Shown one piece after another: positions 1 to 6,038 of a DNA stretch of 6,038 bases (positions are counted from its first letter, which is position 1; the number at the start of each line of letters is the position of its first letter). The position numbers and the translations under genes are program-made. This DNA comes from an uncultured Pseudorhodobacter sp. (GTDB lineage Bacteria > Pseudomonadota > Alphaproteobacteria > Rhodobacterales > Rhodobacteraceae). Below the pieces are notes generated by a model. The model did no database searches. It worked only from the letters and a program-made list of their open reading frames with translations, and was not told the origin of the DNA. The stretch covers positions 1 through 6,038 of the forward strand of contig CAMFLG010000215.1 of NCBI GenBank assembly GCA_945957495.1, given 5' to 3'.

Positions 1-1698
1 GCCCCAGACGTAGCCACGGAGATTGGCATGGGCGCGGCGGGCGGCGCTGTGATCGGCGGGGCAGGCAAGGTCATTGCCAAGACCGTCGGCGCGTTGGGTC
101 GCGGGCTGGAGTATTACAAGGGCCGGTCGGAAATCCCGAAGGTGCCGGGGCTTGACCCCTACCACACGAATGCCGCGATCAACGCCGCAGAGGATGCCCT
201 GACCAACGGCAAGAACCCCCTTCAGGCCGTCCAGAACGTGCTGGACAAGGCCCCGCCGCCAGAGGTGAAGCCCCTGCCGCCGCTGATCCTTGACCCCTCG
301 CAGCGCATCACGCAATCGGTCCTGCCGCCTATGCAAGGCGAGCCGCCCCGCACAGTGGGTGAAATCCAGGCGATTGCCGACCGGGCACTGCAAGATGCGC
401 AGACCGCAGACAGCGTTCTCACGGACCTGCAATCGGCAGATGCGCGCGCCAATAAACCGTTGATCGACTTCCTGAAGGGCGGCCACAGGGCAACCAAGGC
501 TGGAAAAGCCAAAGGGATGACAGACGGCGAAAGCCTCCAGATCGACCCCGGGGGCAAGCTTGGCCAAGACCTGAAGGCGCAAGGCGTTGATGCGCGCACG
601 GCGCCGGGGCTGTTCAAGAAGGGCGGCCGCGAGCAACTGGACAATCTCGTCGCTTCCGAAATGGAGGATCGTTTCCCCGGCATCACCGAGGCGACCGGTA
701 CACAGTACGGCGATACCTACCTTAACGAGCAGGGCGTGATTGACCTGATCGTGCGGGATGCGAACGGCGATGGGTCATGGCTGCGGTCGCGCGCCGACGT
801 GATGAAAGCCGAAGCCGACATGGGGCGCATGGAGGCAACCCCGGCGCAGGATTACATGGCGATGGCCCGCGCAGAGGATGGGCTGTTTGTTGATCTGGCC
901 GAATGGCAGCGCAATGCGGACTTCTCTGGCGAGGACGTTGACACGCTGATTGCGCGCAGCTTTGCCGATTGGGCGCGCGACAACTGGCCGGAGGACCGGC
1001 TGAACGCACAGGACAAGGCCGAAATCCTGAAGGAACTGCAATCCCGTGGCGGGGATGCGAATTTTCTGGTAGAAGCGGCCATAGACCGCAAGATGGGCTA
1101 TGCAGAGCGCCCGCTGACAGAGGCATTCGAGTATGGACAATATGACCCCGAAGGATACGCCGCTTATCTCGATCAGGCCTCGCCTGATGAAGTTGGCCGA
1201 GAGGGCGCAAGCGGTGCTGAAGGACCGGAACAAGGCCCCCTCGCAGCACAAGGCGGCGCGGGACGTGCTGGATATGATTATGGCGTCCAAGGTGATGCGC
1301 AATCCATCATCCCCGGCACCGACCAGTTCGACACCGGCCAGTCCCAGCGTGACCGCGCAGCCATCGCCGCCAGACAGCAGCAATCCCGGATTGGGCGCCT
1401 AGACCAGACCCGCGTTGAAGATGACGCAGGCGGGCTGTTTGGTGGCGCGCAGAGCGATCTATTCTCTGATCCGTTGTCGCCAAAGACCCAAGCGCATCTG
1501 GACGGCATGATTCAGGACATTCGCGCCGATCTGGAGGTGAACCCAGAAGCAGATTTTTCGATTGATGGCTCGCTCAAGGCAGATGATGGCCGGGCCCTCA
1601 CGTCGATTTCGGACGTTCTGCAAGAGATTGAGGAAGCAGACACACTGGCGAAGCAGATTCAGCTTTGCCGTCTTGGAGGCGCAAATGACGCTGGCTAA
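1..1698 (+). CDS. Putative phage internal virion / polyvalent protein, C-terminal part (5' partial)
   Basis: Reading frame 1 is open from the first base to TAA at 1696-1698 (565 visible residues), so I read it as the C-terminal part of a larger protein. Near the left edge (residues about 10-31) is a glycine/alanine-rich hydrophobic stretch with GxxxG-like spacing, a style common in phage ejection proteins that touch membranes. The middle (about 240-375) is acidic and helical. The C-terminal third is Gly/Gln/Asp-rich and probably disordered, with an IPGTD motif at residue 437 and a GGLFGGAQSDLFSD segment at 477-490. Similar IPGT...LFG..Q.DLF tails occur, from memory, in large 'polyvalent' phage proteins delivered with DNA. 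No catalytic motif is visible here; a lysozyme or other enzyme domain could lie upstream. Third-position G/C drops to about half between 1141 and 1320, where another frame looks more coding-like. An ATG at 28 preceded by GGAG is an alternative start. Coding status is solid; the function is inferred from style and neighbours. Confidence 0.85.
   Translation, partial: APDVATEIGMGAAGGAVIGGAGKVIAKTVGALGRGLEYYKGRSEIPKVPGLDPYHTNAAINAAEDALTNGKNPLQAVQNVLDKAPPPEVKPLPPLILDPSQRITQSVLPPMQGEPPRTVGEIQAIADRALQDAQTADSVLTDLQSADARANKPLIDFLKGGHRATKAGKAKGMTDGESLQIDPGGKLGQDLKAQGVDARTAPGLFKKGGREQLDNLVASEMEDRFPGITEATGTQYGDTYLNEQGVIDLIVRDANGDGSWLRSRADVMKAEADMGRMEATPAQDYMAMARAEDGLFVDLAEWQRNADFSGEDVDTLIARSFADWARDNWPEDRLNAQDKAEILKELQSRGGDANFLVEAAIDRKMGYAERPLTEAFEYGQYDPEGYAAYLDQASPDEVGREGASGAEGPEQGPLAAQGGAGRAGYDYGVQGDAQSIIPGTDQFDTGQSQRDRAAIAARQQQSRIGRLDQTRVEDDAGGLFGGAQSDLFSDPLSPKTQAHLDGMIQDIRADLEVNPEADFSIDGSLKADDGRALTSISDVLQEIEEADTLAKQIQLCRLGGANDAG
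1133..1402 (+). other. Alternative-frame coding-like segment inside gene 1
   Basis: Frame 2 is open here from ATG 1133 to TAG 1400-1402 (89 residues). By hand count about 80% of its codons end in G or C (about 86% over the first 59 codons), matching neighbouring genes, whereas the main frame has only about half over 1141-1320. The product contains a plausible charged amphipathic helix (for example LMKLAERAQAVLKDR) followed by a Pro/Ser-rich tail. No good ribosome site precedes ATG 1133 or ATG 1142, so an independent gene is less likely than a compensated pair of indels in gene 1, whether real or an assembly error, or an overprinted segment. The main frame is clearly resumed by about 1321. Confidence 0.35.
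1675..1679 (+). promoter_or_regulatory. Ribosome binding site for the 839-residue gene
   Basis: GGAGG at 1675-1679 lies 5 bases before ATG 1685, inside the end of the upstream gene. This near-perfect Shine-Dalgarno site decides the start: the same frame is open back to an ATG at 1562, but that would add 41 residues overlapping gene 1 with no comparable site. Confidence 0.85.
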
Positions 1699-4204
1699 CT
1701 GCATCACGAACAAGGTCAAATCGGGGCTCGTCTCTGCAATCAAGGGAAAGGCCGCAAAGGATCGGTTCAAGCAACTCTCGGACGCCTTCATCGCGCAGGG
1801 TGAGAACCCCACCAACGCCTATGCGCGGGCCGCCGACATGGTTGTCGATGAAATGGCAGAAAAGGCTGCGCGATCCAAGCATCGCCTCTTGGCACAGGTA
1901 GCCGTCATGCGCGACGTGAAAACGCGGGTGGACGCTGCCGAAAATATTGTGACCCATGCAGTCAAAGTGGTCGATGATCTGGACTTCGATGCGAGGGCGA
2001 TTCACACAAGCGCTAACGGACAGATCGGCAAGTTCCTCAAGGAGAACCGCCCAACCCTCACTGGCAAACCGGGAGCGCCGGCACGCCTCCTGAATGTCCT
2101 GAAAGAGTTGAAGGGGGAATCCACAGGCGATGCCGCAGCCGAGGCTATGGCCGCCTCCCTGCACGACGTGAATGAGTGGTTCCGCGTCAAGCTGAACAGC
2201 TATGGGTACAACATCGGCAAGCTGGATGATTGGGCGCTGTCTCATTCTCATAATGCCGTGTCGATCGCCAATGCTGGATTTCAGAAGTGGTCGAGCGAAT
2301 TGTCCAACTCCCTGTCTTGGGAAAAGATGATTGATCCGCGCACTGGGGTAAAATTCCAAGGCCCACCTTCACAGCAGTTCCAAACGGAATACCTCAAGGC
2401 GGTCTATGACAACATCATTTATGGCCGAAACAGCCGAAAGGCAGAGTGGGGCAACTCTGGCATCGGCGGCGGAAACCCATTGGAACGGCACCGCGTTCTG
2501 TCGTTCAAGGATACGAACGCCTGGGTGGCTTACAACGCCAAGTACGGCGAGTCTGATCCGTTCAATACCATGATGCACCACATCAACCGCATGTCGCGCG
2601 AGGTCGCGGTGGCGCGCAGGTTCGGGCCAGACGCGCAGGCGGGTATGGACTTCATGGAACAATACCTGCTGGAAGTGGCCCGGAAGCGCGACGTGGGTAT
2701 TGTGGAAGCCGCCAAGATGCGCGGGAACACCATGCTTGCCAAGAACATGCTGCGCTACATGGTCGGCAGCGTTGTACCAAATGGTTACTGGGGCGCAATG
2801 TCGGCCAAGTTCTTCTCGACCACCAGAAAGACGATCAGCGCAGCACTCTTGGACCGCGCCGTTGTCATTTCCGTGCCGTCGGACCTGAACAGCGCGCGCA
2901 TGGCGGCCAAGGCCATTGGCATGAACCCCACGAATTTCCTGAGCGAATACACGCGCATGATGGCCGAAGCCGTCAAGGGTGGCGGGATGCTGCACGACGA
3001 TCTTCTGCGGCAGGGCCATATCGGGGAAAGCTTTGCGAACCCTTCCGTGACGGCCGGCCGCTATCAGCAAGAAATGCCCGCCGCAGCTTGGGCCGAAAAC
3101 CTGTCAAACATGGCAATGCGGATTCAGGGGATGAACGCACACACCGACGGCGCAAAACAGGTATGGCAGCGTTCTATGGCAGGCCACCTTGCGTCCATGA
3201 AGGACATGCCGTTTGACCAGATCCCCGAAGCATTGCGCCGCGACATGGCAAAGACCGGGGGCATCACGGCTGCTGACTGGGACTTGTTCCGCAACTCGGA
3301 TGGCCTGTTCACGGCGTCCAATGGGGCGACGTTCCTGGACCCTCTTTACTGGCGGCAGACGAACTCGCTCAAGAACGCTTTTGGCGAGAAGGCCGCCGAA
3401 GATTTGTTTCTGAAGATGCAGGCCTATGTGGAAAAGTGGACGGAACGCGCGGTGCCAAGCGGAAGCCTGATTGCCAAGGGGATCATTGACCCTCTGTCGT
3501 GGGGTATCTCGCCCGGCAATCCGATCTACGAGATCATCAAATCGGCGACCATGTTCAAGTCCTTCCCTATGGCTTTCGTGGTGACGCAGGTGCGTATGCT
3601 GAACCATGCCCAAGGGTTTTGGGGAAAAACGGCATACCTCGCTGAATTGCTCGGGGCAACAACGATGGTCGGAGCCCTTGGCATCCAAGTGAACGAACTG
3701 ATGTTTGGCCGTGATCCGCAGCCGATGGATCCGCGCGATGGTGATTTCATCTGGAGAGCCATGATGCGAGGCGGCGGGCTCGGGCCGCTGGGAGACGTTT
3801 TGTCAGCAGGTTCGGCAAGTTGGGGCGGCGGTCTGCCGTCGTATGTCGCTGGACCGGTATGGGCCTTATCCGGCGATGCGATCAAATTGACCTTTGGCAA
3901 TGCGATCCAAGCCTACGAACAAGCGACCGCGGGAAAAGCGATCGACACCAATTTCATTCCTGAAATGGCCAAGTTTATGAAGCGATACACCCCCATGGGT
4001 CAGACGCCTTTGCTGCTCGGTGGATCGGCTGCGGACAGAATGATCTGGGACCAACTGCAAGTCCTGCTTGATCCGCAAAGCGCAGATGCCCTGTTGAAGG
4101 CGGCGAAAGACCGCAAGAACCTTTATGGCAATGGCGAGTGGTGGCCGACTGGATCACCCCTGCCAGCCCGCCTTCCTGACCTCGGAAACGCCATCGGGCG
4201 CTAG
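1685..4204 (+). CDS. Putative phage ejection (internal virion) protein, 839 aa
   Basis: The ATG at 1685 follows a GGAGG site and overlaps the upstream gene by 14 bases, implying translational coupling. The protein ends at TAG 4202-4204. The N-terminal half is charged and largely helical. The C-terminal third has features I associate with the C-terminal part of large ejected proteins of podoviruses: FKSFP at residues 624-628, a hydrophobic Gly/Ala-rich helix at about 644-668 that could insert in a membrane, GGGLGPLGD at 696-704, and a tail rich in Trp, Gly and Pro. Such proteins are packaged in the head and injected ahead of the genome to help it cross the cell envelope. Its position just before the tail-fibre gene fits that role. 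No enzyme motif, signal peptide or metal site is evident. The gene is certain; the ejection role rests on motif memory and gene order. A general structural or hypothetical phage protein is the alternative. Confidence 0.9.
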   Translation: MTLANCITNKVKSGLVSAIKGKAAKDRFKQLSDAFIAQGENPTNAYARAADMVVDEMAEKAARSKHRLLAQVAVMRDVKTRVDAAENIVTHAVKVVDDLDFDARAIHTSANGQIGKFLKENRPTLTGKPGAPARLLNVLKELKGESTGDAAAEAMAASLHDVNEWFRVKLNSYGYNIGKLDDWALSHSHNAVSIANAGFQKWSSELSNSLSWEKMIDPRTGVKFQGPPSQQFQTEYLKAVYDNIIYGRNSRKAEWGNSGIGGGNPLERHRVLSFKDTNAWVAYNAKYGESDPFNTMMHHINRMSREVAVARRFGPDAQAGMDFMEQYLLEVARKRDVGIVEAAKMRGNTMLAKNMLRYMVGSVVPNGYWGAMSAKFFSTTRKTISAALLDRAVVISVPSDLNSARMAAKAIGMNPTNFLSEYTRMMAEAVKGGGMLHDDLLRQGHIGESFANPSVTAGRYQQEMPAAAWAENLSNMAMRIQGMNAHTDGAKQVWQRSMAGHLASMKDMPFDQIPEALRRDMAKTGGITAADWDLFRNSDGLFTASNGATFLDPLYWRQTNSLKNAFGEKAAEDLFLKMQAYVEKWTERAVPSGSLIAKGIIDPLSWGISPGNPIYEIIKSATMFKSFPMAFVVTQVRMLNHAQGFWGKTAYLAELLGATTMVGALGIQVNELMFGRDPQPMDPRDGDFIWRAMMRGGGLGPLGDVLSAGSASWGGGLPSYVAGPVWALSGDAIKLTFGNAIQAYEQATAGKAIDTNFIPEMAKFMKRYTPMGQTPLLLGGSAADRMIWDQLQVLLDPQSADALLKAAKDRKNLYGNGEWWPTGSPLPARLPDLGNAIGR

Positions 4205-4210
4205 GTGCAT

Positions 4211-4247
4211 ATGTCGCGTGAGGTGCCCAAAGCATCTTGCGCGACAT
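4211..4247 (+). promoter_or_regulatory. Stem-loop over the tail-fibre translation start
   Basis: The arms ATGTCGCGTGAGGTGC (4211-4226) and GCATCTTGCGCGACAT (4232-4247) pair along all 16 positions, with 13 Watson-Crick pairs and 3 G-U pairs, around a 5-base CCAAA loop. The outer 8 bp are a perfect inverted repeat. The hairpin fills the only intergenic gap in the window. It contains the only Shine-Dalgarno-like bases (GAGG, 4220-4223), the TTG at 4237 and the first two bases of ATG 4246. No T-run follows, so it is not a standard intrinsic terminator. It could control translation of the fibre gene, be opened by ribosomes finishing at 4204, or be an RNase III-type processing site in the late mRNA. 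The structure is seen; the function is inferred. Confidence 0.6.
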
Positions 4248-5376
4248 GGCAACAGTCGCAGCAACACCCCGCACCAATACTTTCACCGTTGCGGTAGCAT
4301 CGGATGGACCGTTCGATATCGGCTTTCGGCTGTTCGATACCAGCACGCTTGATGTCTATGTCGATGGTGAAATCACGGACGACTGGACGCTTTCCACGAA
4401 CTTTGTGGATGGGTTTGATGACGATGCCACCCTGACCTTTGGGACGGAGCAACCGGCAGGAACGCGGGTTCAGATCGACGGCGCCCTGACGCCCGCGCGT
4501 GGCGCTGATTACGTCAAAAGCGATCCCGGCCTGACGCGGAAACTGAATATCGAACTGGCGCGCGTGTGGTCCTCGGTATCGGAACTGCACATGAAGCTCG
4601 GCCGCGCGATGCGGTCCACCACGCCACTTCCGGCTTTTGAGGGTCTGTCGGCGGAAACCATCGCCAACGCCATGATCGCGGCAGGCGACATTGAACAAAG
4701 CCTCGCGGAAATCTTGGCCTTCACCGAAACGCAAATGCGGTCTGTGTCGGAATTCAGTTCACTGGATGCGTTTGAATCCTATCGCAGCGCGTTTGATTAT
4801 TGGCGCGTTGGAAGCTTGGTGAACGTCGGCGACATGACGTTCCAGAAGCGCGCCTCTGACGGCGGAACGATCTGGGTGCGCGTCGATCAAGAGGCCGATA
4901 AGCTGATCAACAGCTATCTGGAAGACGTGGCAGGATCGGTTGAGCCGCGCCATCTCGCCTCTATCCCGGCCATGAGCCTGCTCGGTAACGCCTTGGTGCG
5001 CCAAGGCAGACCGCGCGGCGTGCCTTACGAAGAGTTTCTCTACAACATCGGCCATCGTTGGTATGGCGACACGGCGAATGGCGGGTTCAACGTTCCGCGC
5101 AGCGAAGTGACGCCCAACGCTGCCAATGCAACTCGGTCGGGGCGCGGCACGTCCACTGCTGGGGCAACTACGGTGACGTTTCACACGCCGTTTGCGCCCT
5201 GCATTCCCAACGTGATCATCACGCCGAAGGCTACCAATCTGGCTGACACGCCGCTGACCGTGACGCAGATCGGCGATGCGATCCCTGAAAGCTTCACCTT
5301 TGTCATCAAGAACGCAGCCGGAACCGCCGTGGCGCGGGGCTTCAGCTATTTTGCCACCGGCAACGGAGATTACTGA
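4246..5376 (+). CDS. Tail fibre with T7-like N-terminal adaptor and lectin-like C-terminus
   Basis: This 376-residue protein attaches the phage to its host. Residues 1 to about 120 resemble the N-terminal virion-attachment domain of T7 gp17 (Phage_T7_tail family): a TFTV strand, VYVDG at 37-41, LTF at 63-65, an 'AGTRVQI' strand near 71-77, then LN at 100-101 followed by a helix. Residues about 133-172 are probably helical and could form a trimeric coiled coil. A small beta-rich unit lies at about 189-215. Residues 299-376 have the pattern of H-type-lectin or gp53-like fibre tips: VTF, PF, PNVIITP and a terminal GFSYFATG, suggesting the receptor-binding tip. There is no long repetitive shaft, so the fibre would be short. 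An in-frame TGA at 4219 limits the N-terminus. I chose ATG 4246; TTG 4237 sits nearer to the weak GAGG site (13-base gap) and would add three residues. TGA at 5374-5376 overlaps the next ATG. Confidence 0.9.
   Translation: MATVAATPRTNTFTVAVASDGPFDIGFRLFDTSTLDVYVDGEITDDWTLSTNFVDGFDDDATLTFGTEQPAGTRVQIDGALTPARGADYVKSDPGLTRKLNIELARVWSSVSELHMKLGRAMRSTTPLPAFEGLSAETIANAMIAAGDIEQSLAEILAFTETQMRSVSEFSSLDAFESYRSAFDYWRVGSLVNVGDMTFQKRASDGGTIWVRVDQEADKLINSYLEDVAGSVEPRHLASIPAMSLLGNALVRQGRPRGVPYEEFLYNIGHRWYGDTANGGFNVPRSEVTPNAANATRSGRGTSTAGATTVTFHTPFAPCIPNVIITPKATNLADTPLTVTQIGDAIPESFTFVIKNAAGTAVARGFSYFATGNGDY
5365..5368 (+). promoter_or_regulatory. Ribosome binding site for the Asp-box gene
   Basis: GGAG at 5365-5368 lies 7 bases before ATG 5376, within the last codons of the tail-fibre gene. 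With the TGATG stop/start overlap at 5374-5378 it fixes the start of the next gene and suggests coupled translation of the two adsorption proteins. Confidence 0.8.
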
Positions 5377-6038
5377 TGTTCTATGCTCTGGACGAATACC
5401 CGTGCCTTGGCTCCAAGGGCCTGTCGCCCTACCCGGATGAATGGGATGATCAGCAGGATATGTCGCCAACGCGGGTGCGGTTCACCCCGGCGTCTGGCGC
5501 GCTGTCCGGTGTTGACACATGGTTTGAATATTACCGGGGCCTGAATGACCTGATCTCCGCCGGTGGGCGCGCGCAGATCGGCGTGCGGACGGCTTCGGTG
5601 GCAACGTTCAATGGGTACAACTTCGACCCGCAACGCGCGGTCAACCCCGTCATTGCCTATGATGCTGTGGCGAGCCTGCCGGTTCTGGGTGGCCTCTACA
5701 ATGATTTCCGCGCCGTGGTGTACAACAACAAGATCCGGCTGTTCATTGCGATCTACGGCAATCCGTCGGGGTCCAACCGCACCGCCATCTTTGAAAGCAC
5801 GGACGGCTTTACCTTCACCTATATTGGCGAGGCGCAGAAAGGCGGCACGTATCTGGGCCGCACCATCGGCGCGCTGGCAAACGTATCTGGCACCCTCGTT
5901 TCGCTTGTTTCGATTGCGGACGGTGCGGGCGGCGGAAACGGGCGGCAGAAGTGGATTTCTCTTGACGGCGGCTTGACCTGGCTGGATCTGGGTCTGGCAT
6001 TTCATGTTGGCGACGTGGGCGATTGGAACGGACTGACC
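5376..6038 (+). CDS. Asp-box (BNR/sialidase-type) beta-propeller protein, putative receptor-binding protein (3' partial)
   Basis: Frame 3 is open from ATG 5376 to the right edge without a stop (221 complete codons), so the gene continues beyond the window. A perfect Asp box, SLDGGLTW (S-x-D-x-G-x-T-W), lies at residues 195-202 (bases 5958-5981). A shorter variant, STDGFTF, lies at 141-147, 54 residues earlier, consistent with successive blades of a beta-propeller. Each box follows alternating hydrophobic strands such as IRLFIAIYG. Asp boxes occur in sialidases, other glycan-binding or glycan-cleaving proteins and phage tail proteins; they are structural, so enzyme activity does not follow from them. 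No signal peptide and no T7-type adaptor is seen. Gene order, directly after and coupled to a tail fibre, favours a second receptor-binding or tailspike subunit that may dock on the fibre. Catalytic residues, if any, cannot be judged from this fragment. Confidence 0.88.
   Translation, partial: MFYALDEYPCLGSKGLSPYPDEWDDQQDMSPTRVRFTPASGALSGVDTWFEYYRGLNDLISAGGRAQIGVRTASVATFNGYNFDPQRAVNPVIAYDAVASLPVLGGLYNDFRAVVYNNKIRLFIAIYGNPSGSNRTAIFESTDGFTFTYIGEAQKGGTYLGRTIGALANVSGTLVSLVSIADGAGGGNGRQKWISLDGGLTWLDLGLAFHVGDVGDWNGLT

Noticed and set aside
1562..1684. A 41-residue N-terminal extension of the 839-residue protein from ATG 1562.
   Set aside because: It lies wholly within gene 1, is basic and unlike the rest of the protein, and has no ribosome site; GGAGG directly supports ATG 1685.
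28..1698. Start of gene 1 at ATG 28, with GGAG at 18-21 and a 6-base spacer.
   Set aside because: The frame is open to the left edge, and the Gly-rich hydrophobic stretch reads naturally as a continuation of the preceding residues. A 5'-partial large protein is more likely, though a real start here cannot be excluded without upstream sequence.
4211..4247. The intergenic hairpin as a rho-independent terminator.
   Set aside because: No T-run follows the stem, and transcription must continue into the fibre gene unless a promoter lies in a gap too small to hold an obvious one.
5563..5976. A plus-strand 137-residue reading frame inside the Asp-box gene.
   Set aside because: It is Arg/Ser-rich, has no domain signal and overlaps a frame with clear Asp boxes and a good ribosome site.
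5370..6005. Long minus-strand reading frames, including this one and others at 775-1383, 1598-2359, 2369-3070, 3104-3688, 4201-4734 and 4759-5469.
   Set aside because: They lie opposite well-supported plus-strand genes, give Arg/His/Pro-rich products without recognisable domains, and are expected shadows in GC-rich coding DNA.
1..6038. CRISPR arrays, tRNAs, insertion sequences, diversity-generating retroelement template repeats or attachment sites.
   Set aside because: Nothing of these kinds was recognised by reading both strands; the window is almost entirely filled by four genes.

Overview
The window is a stretch of bacteriophage (or prophage) late genes, most likely from a short-tailed (podovirus-like) phage of a GC-rich alphaproteobacterium, possibly of the Rhodobacterales. 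The phage assignment rests on a T7-gp17-like tail-fibre adaptor, on two large proteins that look like virion ejection (internal virion) proteins, and on tight co-directional packing with overlapping genes. The host assignment is an inference from GC-rich composition, G/C-rich third codon positions and protein style. No integrase, tRNA, IS element or host gene is visible, so free phage and prophage cannot be told apart.

Layout, all on the + strand: (1) 1-1698, the 3' part of a large protein whose beginning lies upstream of the window. It has a glycine-rich hydrophobic stretch near the left edge and a disordered, polyvalent-protein-like C-terminus. (2) 1685-4204, an 839-residue putative ejection protein that overlaps gene 1 by 14 bases and has a strong GGAGG ribosome site. 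(3) 4246-5376, a short tail fibre with a T7-like N-terminal virion-attachment domain and an H-type-lectin-like C-terminal domain. (4) 5376 to the right edge, the start of a protein with sialidase-type Asp-box (BNR) repeats, probably a beta-propeller receptor-binding protein or tailspike. It is coupled to gene 3 by a TGATG stop/start overlap. The only gap between genes, 4205-4245, is filled by a long stem-loop.

Read together, genes 1 and 2 would encode proteins packaged in the head and ejected with the DNA, while genes 3 and 4 would encode the adsorption apparatus. The points most worth a second look are an apparent out-and-back reading-frame switch in gene 1 (about 1140-1320), the 16-bp stem-loop covering the tail-fibre translation start, and the stacked pair of candidate receptor-binding proteins. 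I see no clear sign of a defence system, CRISPR array, retroelement or other new system in these 6 kb.
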